In this document: positions 49,443 to 59,362 of the stretch, in pieces
Position numbering within the stretch: position 1 is the stretch's first letter
Layout: each line of letters begins with the position of its first letter
Source: CAUZIZ01 sp965219855
GTDB lineage: Bacteria > Acidobacteriota > UBA6911 > RPQK01 > JAJDTT01
Direction of reading: 5' to 3'
Length of the DNA stretch: 64,000 nt
Assembly (NCBI GenBank): GCA_965219855.1
Contig: CBDCOR010000030.1
Span: 248,001 to 312,000 of the forward strand
The notes under the pieces: generated by a model
What the model was told of the DNA's origin: nothing
The model's database searches: none
What the model saw: only the letters and a program-made list of their open reading frames with translations
Position numbers and translations under genes: made by a program

Positions 49443-50915
49443 ATGGTTAAGGATCAGCAAGTGCGGAGGTTAGTAAAGTTGCAAAAGAACGAGAAGACGC
49501 TAACGATGGCGGCGGCCAAAGCGGGGCTGTCGCGAAAGACGGCTCGGAAGTACCTGAAGTCGGGAAAGCTGCCGAGCCAGAGTCAGCCGGAGCGATATTG
49601 GCGAACTCGATCGGATCCGTTCGAGTCGGTGTGGCCAGAGGTGGAAGAGATCCTGAAGCGATCTCCGACGGTGGAAGCGACAGCGGTGTTCGAGTATTTG
49701 TGCCGCCAGCAGGAAGGGGCCTTCCAGCAAGGTCAGTTGAGGACGCTGCAGCGCAGGATCAAGCAGTGGAAGGCACAACACGGAGAAGCGAAGGAGGTGA
49801 TGTTCCCGCAGAAGTATCGGCCGGGACATCAATCTCAATCGGACTTTACGTTTATGGGGCGTCTGGGAGTGACGATCCAGGGCCAGCCGTTTCCCCATCT
49901 GCTGTACCACTTTGTTTTGGCCTACTCGAACTGGGAAGCGACCACGCTGTGTTTCAGTGAGTCCTTTGAGAGCCTCAGCCTGGGGCTTCAGAACGCGTTG
50001 TGGGAGTTGGGGGCGCTGCCCGAGGAACACCGAACAGACCGGCTTTCGGCGGCCGTCAACAACCTGAAACGGGAAGAGTTCACCGAGCGCTATCAAGGGT
50101 TGCTGAGACACTTCGGGATGCGCTCGAGTCGCACCCAGGCAGGAAAGGCTCACGAGAACGGGGATGTGGAACAGGCCCATCACCGCTTGAAACGGGCCAT
50201 CGAGCAGGAACTGCTGCTGCGGTGTAGCCGTGATTTTTCCAGCCGGGAAGAGTACGAGGGTTTTGTAGCGGTGATTGTGGACCGGCGCAATGCGACCCGG
50301 CAAAAGCGCCTGGGAGAAGAGCTGGCCGTGATGCGCCCGTTGCCGGCACGCCGTCTGGATGACTTCACCCGGCAGTGGGTGAGAGTCTCCCCCAGCAGTA
50401 CGATCCGGGTTCGCCACAACACCTATTCGGTGGACAGCCGGTTGATCGGCGAGCGGGTGCAGGTGAGGGTGTGGGCGGATCAGGTGGAGGTCTACTACGG
50501 GGGTCAGCCACAGGCACGCATGCCTCGCTTGCGAGGAGAAGGCAAGCATCGCATTGACTACCGGCAGGTGATCCATTCCCTGGTGCGCAAGCCGGGGGCG
50601 TTCACTCGCTATCGCTGGCGCGAGGATCTGTTTCCGGGGATCTTGTTTCGAGTCGCCTACGACGAGCTGCGCCAAGATTGTCCAGCCACGGCGGATCGCC
50701 AGTATCTGAAGATCCTCGAGTTGGCTGCCCAGGAAGGTGAGCAGCGAGTGCGAGAGGCACTTCAGGGGCTGATTGAGAGGGGACAAAGAATCCGTTTCGA
50801 AGCACTACGAGAATGCCTCGTCGATCCGGTGGTGGAGCCCTGGGAAGTGGCGGTGGAGAAGATGGACGTGGGCGTCTACGACACGCTGCTGGAGAGCCGG
50901 AAGGTGAGATCATGA
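49443..50915 (+). CDS. istA: IS21 transposase IstA
   Basis: 490 aa, intact. HTH region KTLTMAAAKAGLSRKTARKYL; integrase core QSDFTFMGRLGVTI, the second acidic region at RTDRLSAAVNNLK, and HENGDVEQAHHRLK. The C-terminal part has RVRHNTYSVDSRLIGERV. It overlaps istB by four bases. It belongs to a branch different from the IstA proteins at 4900 and 24488. Confidence 0.92.
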   Translation: MVKDQQVRRLVKLQKNEKTLTMAAAKAGLSRKTARKYLKSGKLPSQSQPERYWRTRSDPFESVWPEVEEILKRSPTVEATAVFEYLCRQQEGAFQQGQLRTLQRRIKQWKAQHGEAKEVMFPQKYRPGHQSQSDFTFMGRLGVTIQGQPFPHLLYHFVLAYSNWEATTLCFSESFESLSLGLQNALWELGALPEEHRTDRLSAAVNNLKREEFTERYQGLLRHFGMRSSRTQAGKAHENGDVEQAHHRLKRAIEQELLLRCSRDFSSREEYEGFVAVIVDRRNATRQKRLGEELAVMRPLPARRLDDFTRQWVRVSPSSTIRVRHNTYSVDSRLIGERVQVRVWADQVEVYYGGQPQARMPRLRGEGKHRIDYRQVIHSLVRKPGAFTRYRWREDLFPGILFRVAYDELRQDCPATADRQYLKILELAAQEGEQRVREALQGLIERGQRIRFEALRECLVDPVVEPWEVAVEKMDVGVYDTLLESRKVRS

Positions 50916-51676
50916 GTGGAGGCAACTTGACCCGGCTTCGCGAGTGCCTTGTCCAGCTGCATCTACCAGCCTTTCGGGAGCACTCCGCCGCCCAGGCGGC
51001 ACTGGCTACCCAGGAAAGTCTGTCCTATCCCCGGTTTCTCTTGTCGTTATCTGAGATCGAAGTGGCGGAGCGGCACGAGCGCAAAATCCAGCGCCTGCGC
51101 CGAATCTCGAAGCTTCCCTGGGAGAAAACGCTGACGGCGTTGGACCGCTCGCGCTTGCCCCAAAGCGTGGATCGACAACTGACGGCGCTGCTGGAAGGTA
51201 CGTTTTTGGATCGCGCCGAGAACGTCTTGGCTTTCGGCAACCCTGGAAGCGGCAAGACGCATCTAGTCTGTGCTCTGGGGCAGGAGTTGATTCTGCTGGG
51301 GCGCCGGGTTCTATTCTCTACCTGCGCCCTGCTGGTACAGCGATTGCTGCGGGCCAAAATCGATCTGACTCTGGAGAAGGAGCTCAAGAAACTGGATCGC
51401 TTCGAGGCTCTCATAGTCGATGACATCGGCTACGTTCAGCAAAGTCGGGAGGAAATGGAGGTTCTTTTCACACTGCTGGCCCATCGCTACGAACGCCGCA
51501 GCATCTTGCTGACCAGCAACCTGATCTTCTCGGACTGGGAGAGGATCTTCAAGGACCCCATGACGACGGTGGCGGCGATTGATCGGGTGGTGCACCACAG
51601 CGTGATTCTGGAACTCAACGTCTCGAGCTACCGAATGGAGAGCGCCAAGAAGAAACAGCAGGAAACCACGAAATGA
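50912..51676 (+). CDS. istB: IS21 helper ATPase IstB
   Basis: 254 aa. Walker A GNPGSGKTH, Walker B ALIVDDIGYVQQ, and SILLTSNLIFSDWERIFKDP, all typical of IstB. The start ATG overlaps the istA stop. Intact. Confidence 0.93.
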   Translation: MSGGNLTRLRECLVQLHLPAFREHSAAQAALATQESLSYPRFLLSLSEIEVAERHERKIQRLRRISKLPWEKTLTALDRSRLPQSVDRQLTALLEGTFLDRAENVLAFGNPGSGKTHLVCALGQELILLGRRVLFSTCALLVQRLLRAKIDLTLEKELKKLDRFEALIVDDIGYVQQSREEMEVLFTLLAHRYERRSILLTSNLIFSDWERIFKDPMTTVAAIDRVVHHSVILELNVSSYRMESAKKKQQETTK

Positions 51677-51900
51677 GGAAACCGCGAGGAGTTCAAATCC
51701 GGGCAAATCGGCTGATTGGCCCCTGGGAAGTGCTTGGTGGGGACGATAGACGAGTGCCCGCCAAGGGGAGAGGTCGTACAGCGCCCTACAGAGGCCGCTC
51801 AGGAGCCTCGTGGATCTGGTCCACTCCCCTCGACGCCGGCGCGAGCGAGGGGGAGCTCCGTTCGGGCTACGCCCTCACTCCATCCCCCTCGCATTCTAAA

Positions 51901-53857
51901 CCGAAGTTACCCTGAAAACTAGCTGAAAAACAACCTGTAAGCCATTGTGGATCATCAGGTAAGGGTCTTTTTGTGTTCGACAATTTGTACCCATGTAATA
52001 GTTGCTTTAGTGTCCTTTATTGTCGGTAGTATGTGATATTATAGTGCCCATGTACATCGAATCCGTTCCCAACCGCAACTCGCCCCCGGCCATTCTCCTG
52101 CGCGAGTCCTACCGGCAAGCCGGCAAGGTGCGCAAGCGCACTCTGGCTAACCTCAGCAAGTGGCCCGCGGAGATCGTCGAAGGCCTGCGCAGCCTCTTGA
52201 AGGGAGGCTCCGTCATCTCCGACTTGAGCCAAGCCTTCCAGGTCCAGCGCACTCGCCCCCATGGTCATGTGGCGGCCGTCTTGGGTACCCTGCGCCGCCT
52301 CGGTTTGGAGCGCTTACTGGCCACTCGCAACAGCCTGCAGCGCCGCCTGGTAGTGGCCCTGATCGTGGCGCGCATCCTGGAGCCCCGCTCCAAGCTGGCC
52401 ACCGCACGCGGATGGGATCCCCAGACCCTGTCCAGCAGCTTGGGCGAGCTCTTACAGGTGGAGGCCGCGACGGCCGATGATCTGTACGGCGCCTTGGACT
52501 GGCTGCTCGTTCGACAACCAAAGATTGAAAACCAGCTGGCGGCTCAGCGCCTGCAGGACGGTTGCCTCGTGATCTACGACGTCACCTCGACCTACTTCGA
52601 AGGGAGGAGTTGCCCGTTGGCCCAGCGGGGGTATTCCCGAGACGGCAAAGGGGGTACGCTGCAGATCGTCTTCGGCCTGCTGTGCGAAAGGCTGCCCCGT
52701 CGCGGTCGAGGTCTTCGAAGGCAACCGAGCGGACCCCACAACAGTGACCAGGCAAATCCAAAAACTGCGCTAACGCTTCGGGTTGCGCTCGGTGGTGGTG
52801 GTCGCCGATCGAGGAATGCTGACGGAAGCCCGCATTCGGGAGGAGCTCAAGCCGCTGCCCGGCATGGGCTGGATCACGGCCCTGCGAGGCCCTCAGATCC
52901 GCAAACTGTTTCAATCCGGTCCGCTGCAGCTGTCCCTGTTTGATCAACGCGACCTGGCCGAGATCCAGAGCCCGGACTACCCCGGGGAACGGCTCATTGT
53001 CTGCCGTAATCCCCTCTTAGCGGAGGAACGGGCCCGCAATCGCCAGCAACTGCTCCAGGCGACCGAGCTGGAGTTGGAGAAGATTGTCCAGGCAACGCAA
53101 CGTCCGAAGCGTCGCTTCAAGGGCAAGGATCGGATTGCCCTGCGGGTGGGCAAAGTCCTCAACCGCTACAAAGTGGGCAAGCATTTTGTCCTGGAGATCG
53201 GCGAGGAGTCCTTCTCCTACCAGCGCCGGCAGGAGCGCATCGAGCAGGAGGCGGCACTGGACGGGATCTATGTGATTCGCACCAACCTGGCCCACGAGCA
53301 AATGGATGCCGAACAAACGGTGGCTGCCTACAAGGGGTTGTCCGTCGCCGAACGGGCCTTCCGCAGCTGTAAGAGTGTCGATCTGAAGGTCCGACCCATT
53401 TACCACCATCTGGAGGATCGGGTCCGCGCTCACGTCTTTCTGTGCATGCTTGCCTACTACGTCGAGTGGCACATGCGACAGAAGTTAGCTCCGATCCTGT
53501 TCGACGACGAGGATCCCGAGGCGGGGAGGCAGCTTCGCGATTCGGTGGTGGCACCCTCTCAGCGCTCTCCTCAGGCCCTCCGCAAGGCTCACCGCAAGCG
53601 CACCGTTGAGGGTGGGCCCGTGCACAGCTTTCAGACCTTGCTCAGCGATTTGGCCACGATCTCCAAAAACCGGATTCAGCCGCAGTTGCCCGGCTCAGCA
53701 GCCTTCGACAAAATCACCCGTCCCACATCGCTTCAGCAGCGAGCCCTGGATCTCCTCGGCGTTCGTCTATAATGTACCCAGTACCGACGCAGCTGATTTG
53801 TAGCATTACCCCAATCTTAACAATAGGTTACATCACTTTTCTACGAGGTAACTTAGG
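51901..53857 (+). mobile_element. IS1634-type insertion sequence, copy 2
   Basis: 1957 bp with the same CCGAAGTTACC / GGTAACTTAGG ends as copy 1. The flanking 6-bp repeat is TCTAAA (51895-51900 and 53858-53863). It is inserted in the non-coding right arm of IS21 element C. It is in direct orientation to copy 1, about 48 kb apart. Confidence 0.88.
52020..53772 (+). pseudogene. IS1634-type transposase, frameshift plus nonsense
   Basis: The first part reads intact through GCLVIYDVTSTYFEGRSCPL, which is broken in copy 1. It then needs the same +1 shift near 52685-52690 (GAAAGG). In the resumed frame a TAA at 52771-52773 replaces the CAA of copy 1. The frame is then open to 53772. Both genomic copies therefore lack an uninterrupted transposase. 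Confidence 0.8.
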
Positions 53858-54092
53858 TCTAAAAACAATCTCTCTTTTTTACAGAAAGGAGGACCCCGAA
53901 AAGAGTCGTCTCAGAGGACGGCTACAGCTCTTTTTTTTTATCCCTCGTGTGGGGATTTCCAATTGTCGCTGCGGGAATTCCATTTGTCGTTGATCACCGA
54001 ATGTCTGAGGCTGAGGGATCTGCGAGATTGATTGCAGTCTTTCCCTAAACTTAAGTGAACTTGCGACAGACTTGTGACAGAACTCGCGACAC

Positions 54093-55250
54093 CTACCAAT
54101 TGGTATAGGAGCCATCACCCCGGCGCCAGTGGGGTGCCTCCCAATACTCGAACGCGTAGTCAGAGGCGGCTTCTTCGTTGAACTCCACGCCGAGGCCGGG
54201 TTCCTGGGGTAGAAGGAAGTGATCCCCTTCCAGGTTCATTCCACGAGGGAATAGATCCTGAGGCTGTTGCCGTGTTGACCAGTTGTACTCCAGTAGCGAG
54301 AAGTTGAGGATCGCGCTGCAAAGGTGCACTGAGGCTGCGGTGGAGACCGGACCTAGAGGATTGTGGGGCATCACATCGATATAGTGAGCCTCAGCCATGG
54401 CCGCTACCTTCCGGGCTGCCGTGAACCCTCCCACATTACACACGTCCAGCCGAACGTAGTTGCAGAGGCCGCGCTCGATAAAAGGGGCGAAGACGTAGAT
54501 ACCGGAAAACTCCTCGCCGATGGCAAACGGAGTCCGGGTCATGGTCCTCAGGGTCGCATAAGCGTCGGGGCTCTCAGAGCGAATCGGTTCTTCCAAGAAC
54601 ATAAGGTCAACACCCTCCGCCAGTTTGCAGAAGTGGGCGGCCTCGGCGACACTCAGGCGATGATGGAAGTCCACCGCCAAACGAATTTCCGTCCCCACCA
54701 GGTAACGGATTGAGTGAAGCTCGTCACTCGTCCATTGAAGGGACTCCCAAGGATCGTACTGCTCTGCTTCCAGTTGGTCGAAGCCCTCGCCCGGCATTTC
54801 AGGCACGAAACGGACCGTCTTCCAGCCCTTTGCTGCAAGGTCTTGTGCCTGCTCTGGCCAGGTCTCACCTTCTCCGGCCACCCCATCGGTAAAGCAAGTC
54901 ACGTGTTTGCGGCTGGCTCCGCCCAGCAACTGCCACACAGGAACTTTCAGATGTTTCCCCAGGATGTCCCAAAGAGCGATGTCGATAGCAGAGGCGGCGG
55001 CTGTGATGATCGTCCCCCCTTCGAAATACTGACCGCGGTACAGTGTCTGATGTATGTCTTCGATCTGGCGCGGATCCTTTCCGATCAGGAATTCGCGAAA
55101 ATGGTCAATGGTTCCCCCCAGCGCTCTTTCCCTTCCGGAAGTCCCTGCTTCTCCCAGGCCATGGATACCGGCATCGGTCTCGACCTTCACGATGAACCGG
55201 CAGCGTATCCCTACCTTGAGAGCGAACCACTTGACGTTGGTGATCTTCAT
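54093..55250 (-). CDS. Galactonate-dehydratase-like enolase-superfamily enzyme
   Basis: 385 aa. Landmarks: AIDIALWDILGKHLKVPVWQLLGG, metal-binding region RLAVDFHHRLS, FLEEPIRSES, AIGEEFSG, and the catalytic His in DVMPHNPLGPVSTAASVHL. The DFHHR and HNPLGP motifs are those of the D-galactonate dehydratase group, which dehydrates sugar acids in the cytosol. It starts at 55250 (MKITNVKWFALKV). It is followed downstream by the IS21 terminus and preceded by the wrecked P5C dehydrogenase on the same strand. Confidence 0.8.
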   Translation of the reverse strand: MKITNVKWFALKVGIRCRFIVKVETDAGIHGLGEAGTSGRERALGGTIDHFREFLIGKDPRQIEDIHQTLYRGQYFEGGTIITAAASAIDIALWDILGKHLKVPVWQLLGGASRKHVTCFTDGVAGEGETWPEQAQDLAAKGWKTVRFVPEMPGEGFDQLEAEQYDPWESLQWTSDELHSIRYLVGTEIRLAVDFHHRLSVAEAAHFCKLAEGVDLMFLEEPIRSESPDAYATLRTMTRTPFAIGEEFSGIYVFAPFIERGLCNYVRLDVCNVGGFTAARKVAAMAEAHYIDVMPHNPLGPVSTAASVHLCSAILNFSLLEYNWSTRQQPQDLFPRGMNLEGDHFLLPQEPGLGVEFNEEAASDYAFEYWEAPHWRRGDGSYTNW

Positions 55251-55344
55251 GACGCAAATGCTCCTCTGTTCTCCCGACGGCAGTGTTTGGAAGACAGAAT
55301 ATTAGCCGATCTTGCGCGAAATCGCCTTAGCCTGTGTAAACAAC

Positions 55345-56660
55345 CAGTAGCGTCCCAGCGTTAGTCGAATGACATCAACTGTTTATGAATGTCACTATTC
55401 TGAGTAATGTAATGCATGTCCTGAAAGGCCTGTAAAATTGGGGTTTTCTCGAAGAGCGAGACACTCAGGACCTGGAGAATTGTGTAGAGCGGCAACTCGA
55501 GATAGAGGCGCTTGCGGATGATGGCGATGAGCAGGTAGGTACTGAGGGCGATCCAGATTTGTGTTTTCACGGCATTGGGACTGGTGCCGTAAAAGGCCTT
55601 GATGCGGAGATGCTGTTTGATCCATTTGAAGAACAGTTCGATCTGCCAGCGGAGCTTGTAGAGCCGGGCAATAGTCAGAGCGGGAGAAGCAAAGTCGTTG
55701 GTGAGGAATACTAGCCGCAGGTCGGTGGTGACGTCGAAGAACTTGATGCGACGCAAAGGTTCGGGGTAGGCCTTGGCCGGATAGAAGGTGCTCAGCAGGA
55801 CAGTTTGGTCGCAGATCAGTCCCGTCGTTCTGTCCACCGGGTGGGAGTAGCGGCGGCGGAACTTGAAGTTGGCCTTGGCGCGGGTCACGAATAACGACCG
55901 GGCAGAATGGAGTCGGTACAGGCGCCCGAAATCCAGGTATCCGCGATCCATGATGTAGTAGGCACCGGGACAAGGAATCAGGTGGTCCAAGGCGTGGACA
56001 TCGTGCAGTTTTCCGTCCGAGATCAGAACGAACTCGGGAATGGCGCCGTGCAGGTTGAGCAAGGTATGCAGTTTGATCGCCCCCTTGGTACGGCGGAAGC
56101 GCGCCCAGGGGAAGACCGAGAGGCACAGGTCGATGGTCGTGGAGTCCAAGGCATAGACGGTCGCGTTCAGGTCGACTCCCAGGTCCTCGTCGGTGTACAG
56201 GCGGCGCGCTTCGGCGATAAGCACTTGGGCAAACTCGGCATAGATGCGCCAGTCGCGCCTCTCGTTGGCATTGGACAGATTGTTGCGGGAGACCGTGGAG
56301 CGAATGCCCATGTGGAAGAGCTTGGATCTCATGGCCCGTAGGCAGGCTTCGATATCGCGCAAGCTCTCGCGATAGGTCAACTGTGCAAAGGCCATGACCC
56401 GGTAATGGTCGGCACAGCGGAACGACTTGACCTTGTAGTCGCCTCCGTAGTGCTGAACAATGCGATGAAAATGATGCCAGGGAAGATGCCGCATCACCTG
56501 AGAAAAAATCGTCGTGCCCGTGTACATGCTCGCCCTCCTTATGAACTGAAGGGCGTGAGCGTACACTCACTTTCAAGTCGGAAACACCCATTATCTTCTC
56601 TAACATATTACTCATTAATACTTTACAGAGATTAGAAGCCCAAACGTTGGGACACTACTG
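55345..56660 (-). mobile_element. IS4-type insertion sequence, copy 2
   Basis: 1316 bp, inverted relative to the copy at 40542. Ends CAGTAGCGTCCC and GGGACACTACTG; the flanking 9-bp direct repeat is GTAAACAAC (55336-55344 and 56661-56669). It is inserted near the 3' end of the P5C dehydrogenase gene. Confidence 0.93.
55361..56527 (-). CDS. IS4-family transposase
   Basis: 388 aa, intact, with the same DDE signatures as the copy at 40675 (VYALDSTTIDLCLS, YYIMDRGYLDFG, YKLRWQIELFFKWIKQ) and the same AAGGAGG site before the ATG. One residue differs near the C-terminus. Confidence 0.9.
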   Translation of the reverse strand: MYTGTTIFSQVMRHLPWHHFHRIVQHYGGDYKVKSFRCADHYRVMAFAQLTYRESLRDIEACLRAMRSKLFHMGIRSTVSRNNLSNANERRDWRIYAEFAQVLIAEARRLYTDEDLGVDLNATVYALDSTTIDLCLSVFPWARFRRTKGAIKLHTLLNLHGAIPEFVLISDGKLHDVHALDHLIPCPGAYYIMDRGYLDFGRLYRLHSARSLFVTRAKANFKFRRRYSHPVDRTTGLICDQTVLLSTFYPAKAYPEPLRRIKFFDVTTDLRLVFLTNDFASPALTIARLYKLRWQIELFFKWIKQHLRIKAFYGTSPNAVKTQIWIALSTYLLIAIIRKRLYLELPLYTILQVLSVSLFEKTPILQAFQDMHYITQNSDIHKQLMSFD

Positions 56661-58182
56661 GTAAACAACAACAGATAGTCGGGGCCTCCGCCTTCGAGTC
56701 CGTGCCGCTCATGTTGAACCCTCCGAAAGGATGGGCACCAACGAGAGCTCCCGTGCATTTTCGATTGAGGTAGAGGTTGCCTACATGAAACTGGCGCCGG
56801 GCCTTTTCGATCTTGTTCTCGTTGTCAGTGTAAACGGCCCCCGTTAGACCGTACTGGCTGTCGTTGGCAAGAGCGATGGCCTGATCATAGTCTGCCGCCT
56901 TGATCACGGCCAGGACGGGTCCAAAGATCTCCTTCTGAGCAATGACACCGCCAGGTTCGATGTCGAACAGAATAGTAGGCTGTATGAAGAACCCCTCGGT
57001 GCTCTGCGCTTCGCCTCCGAGCAGGAGTCGGCCTCCCGCTTTCCGATCTCGATGTAGCGGAGTATCGACTGGTGAGCCTCTTGGTTGATCACCGGGCCGA
57101 AGTTCACGTCGCCACCCTCCACGCTGCCGGCGTGAATCAGCTCGTCTGTCTTTTCCTCGAGGATTTCCAGGAACCGGTCATAGATGGGTTCGACGACGAT
57201 GGCCCGAGAACAGGCGGAGCACTTTTGTCCCTGGAATCCGAAGGCAGATGCAACTACGCCCTCGGCTGCTGTCTCGAGATCGGTCTCTTCATCAACGATG
57301 ATGGCGTCCTTGCCCCCCCATTTCTGCGATTACCCGCTTGATCCAGATCTGGTCCGGCTGCGGCTTTGCCGCCGCTTCGTTGATGCCAAGGCCGACCTCC
57401 CTGGAACCAGTAAAGGCGATGAACCGCGTGCGTGGGTGCAGAACCAGGGTGTCCCCGATCTCGCCGCCACTACCAGTGATAAAGTTGACAACGCCTGCCG
57501 GAAGGGAGGCTTCCTTGAAGATCTCCATCATTCGGGCTGCGATCGTGGGTGAGTCACTGGACGGCTTGACGACGACAGTATTACCACTCACAACAGCTGC
57601 GAACGTCATGCCCACCAGAATGGCGAGGGGAAAGTTCCAGGGTGGGATGATCACGCCGACTCCCAGAGGGATGTATTCCAACTCGCTCTCTTCAGCCGGG
57701 ATTTGTGTGAGGGCTGGGGGGGCTGAGAGTCGCAACATAGACCGGCAGTAGTATTCGCAGAAGTCAATAGCCTCCGCCACGTCCGCGTCAGCCTCTACCC
57801 AGGACTTACCCACTTCCACGACCATCCATGCCGCCAGCTCCAGCTTTCGCCGCTGCATGATACGAGAGACTCTCAGCAGGATCTTCACGCGCTCTTCGGT
57901 CTCGGTCTGGCTCCAATTCTGGAATGCCTGATCCGCAGCACCGATCGCGCGCTCTGCCATTTCAGGGCTGGCTTTCTGAAAGACCCCGACGACTTCGGTG
58001 CTGCGGGAGGGGTTGAGCGAGGTGAATTTCTCTCCGGACCGCACGGCCTCACCTCCGATGATGAGTTCGTATTCGTCCCCGAGATGATCGCGCACCGAGG
58101 TCAGGGCACGCTCCATCGCCTCCTGGTTTTGAGCCCGTCCGAAATCCGTCAAGGCTTGGTTCTTGAACTTGTCCAAATTCAT

Positions 58183-58391
58183 CTCTTGTCTCCTTTCGGC
58201 GCCGCGAAACTGTTCTCATGATGCGAATTCCAGTTGATGTGGTCAAGCGACCGGCGCGTGCGCAGGGGTTGGTCCGTCCTGACAGGAGAGATCCTGGAGG
58301 TCACCTATCGGAAAGTCGCGTATGGTAAGCTGCCCAAACGGAGACAGGGAATGAGATTCGATGGCCAGATCATTCTGGAGTTGAGGGTCTG
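58183..58391. promoter_or_regulatory. Divergent intergenic region between P5C dehydrogenase and arginase
   Basis: A 209-bp space between two divergently read arginine-catabolic genes, so it must hold promoters for both directions. GGAG-type Shine-Dalgarno bases precede the P5C dehydrogenase start on the minus strand (AGGAGACAAGAG). I see no confident operator. Confidence 0.45.
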
Positions 58392-59318
58392 ATGCCGAAC
58401 CTGAAACCCGAAAGGCTGGTGCGGGTCATCGGAGTGCCCATGGATCTGGGTGCCGGGCGCCGGGGAGTGGACATGGGGCCTTCGGCGATTCGGATAGGGG
58501 GACTACACCAGAGGCTCGGGCAGCTGGGTTGTCGAGTAGAAGATGCTGGGAATCTGGATGTCAGGATTCCGGAGCAGACGGACTGCGGCGAACAGAAGCA
58601 GATGTTTCTGGACGAGATCGCCCAGGTTTGTCGCAAGCTCGCCCGGTCTGTGTTTGAGGCACTCGAAGAAGGTTGTCTGCCTCTCGTCCTTGGCGGAGAC
58701 CATTCCCTAGCAGCCGGCAGCGTTGCTGGCTGCGCCAGCTTTCACCGAGGGCGTGGCGAGAAGATCGGTTTGATTTGGATCGATGCTCACGCCGACATGA
58801 ACCTTCCTGAGACCAGCCCTTCCGGAAATGTCCACGGCATGCCCCTGGCGGCCATTGTGGGACTGGGACCACCCGAACTTGAAGCGATTGAGGGGTTCTC
58901 ACCCAAAGTGGATCCGGCCAATGTCACGATCATCGGGGCCCGGAGCATCGACAGACGAGAAAGGGACAATATTCAGCGCAGCGGAGTCCGAGTGATCACG
59001 ATGAAAGAACTCGACATGAAGAGGATGAACGGAGCCATGGAGGAGGCCTTGGACCGAGCGACACAGGGAACAGCGGGCTTCCACTGTAGTTTCGATCTGG
59101 ACGTTGTCGATCCCCAGGTAGCTCCGGGTGTGGGAACGCCCGTTCTCGGCGGTGTTACGTATCGAGAAAGCCATCTCGCGATGGAGATGGTGGCCGACTC
59201 GCAGAGTCTGATTTCTCTCGAGCTGGTTGAGGTGAATCCAGTCCTCGATGTGCAGAACGCTACCGGCTCACTTGGGGTTGAGCTGATCTCTTCGGCATTG
59301 GGGAAAAGGATACTCTGA
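58392..59318 (+). CDS. rocF: Arginase
   Basis: 308 aa ureohydrolase. Manganese-site motifs: LVLGGDHSLAAGS, IWIDAHADMNLPETSPSGNVHG, HCSFDLDVVDPQVAPGVGTP. The GNVHGMPLA and APGxGTPVxGG stretches favour arginase over agmatinase. It splits arginine to ornithine and urea in the cytosol. The frame is intact. Its metabolic partner, P5C dehydrogenase, lies divergently upstream and is inactivated. Ends at 59318. Confidence 0.85.
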   Translation: MPNLKPERLVRVIGVPMDLGAGRRGVDMGPSAIRIGGLHQRLGQLGCRVEDAGNLDVRIPEQTDCGEQKQMFLDEIAQVCRKLARSVFEALEEGCLPLVLGGDHSLAAGSVAGCASFHRGRGEKIGLIWIDAHADMNLPETSPSGNVHGMPLAAIVGLGPPELEAIEGFSPKVDPANVTIIGARSIDRRERDNIQRSGVRVITMKELDMKRMNGAMEEALDRATQGTAGFHCSFDLDVVDPQVAPGVGTPVLGGVTYRESHLAMEMVADSQSLISLELVEVNPVLDVQNATGSLGVELISSALGKRIL

Positions 59319-59362
59319 ACTTCCTGCGGGATCATTCGGAAAGGAACTTTGCGTCCGGGCGT

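Larger units (their letters stand above)
49364..53996 (+). mobile_element. IS21-family element C, carrying a nested IS1634 copy
   Basis: The left end TGATTGGCGACAGTTAGAAT and the right end (complement of TGATCAACGACAAATGGAAT) share paired internal repeats with GAATTCCC. The flanking 6-bp direct repeat is CCGAAT (49358-49363 and 53997-54002). It encodes intact istA and istB. Between istB and the right end lies an IS1634 copy with its own TCTAAA duplication, so the IS21 landed first. Confidence 0.88.
55302..58182 (-). pseudogene. 1-pyrroline-5-carboxylate dehydrogenase, IS insertion plus three frameshifts
   Basis: ALDH of the P5CDH type: the N-terminus LTSVRDHLGDEYELIIGGEAV, GVGVIIPPWNFPLAILVGMT, the Glu in IAEMGGKDA, the Cys in FGFQGQKCSACS, and the C-terminus FGGFNMSGTDSKAGGPDY then LLLFTQAKAISRKIG to a stop at 55302. 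Lesions: an extra G in the run at 57313-57319; a shift near 57040; a missing G near 56688; and the IS4-type element (55345-56660), whose removal with one GTAAACAAC copy rejoins the C-terminus. The enzyme makes glutamate from P5C, the last step of arginine and proline breakdown. It is divergent from arginase. Confidence 0.85.
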
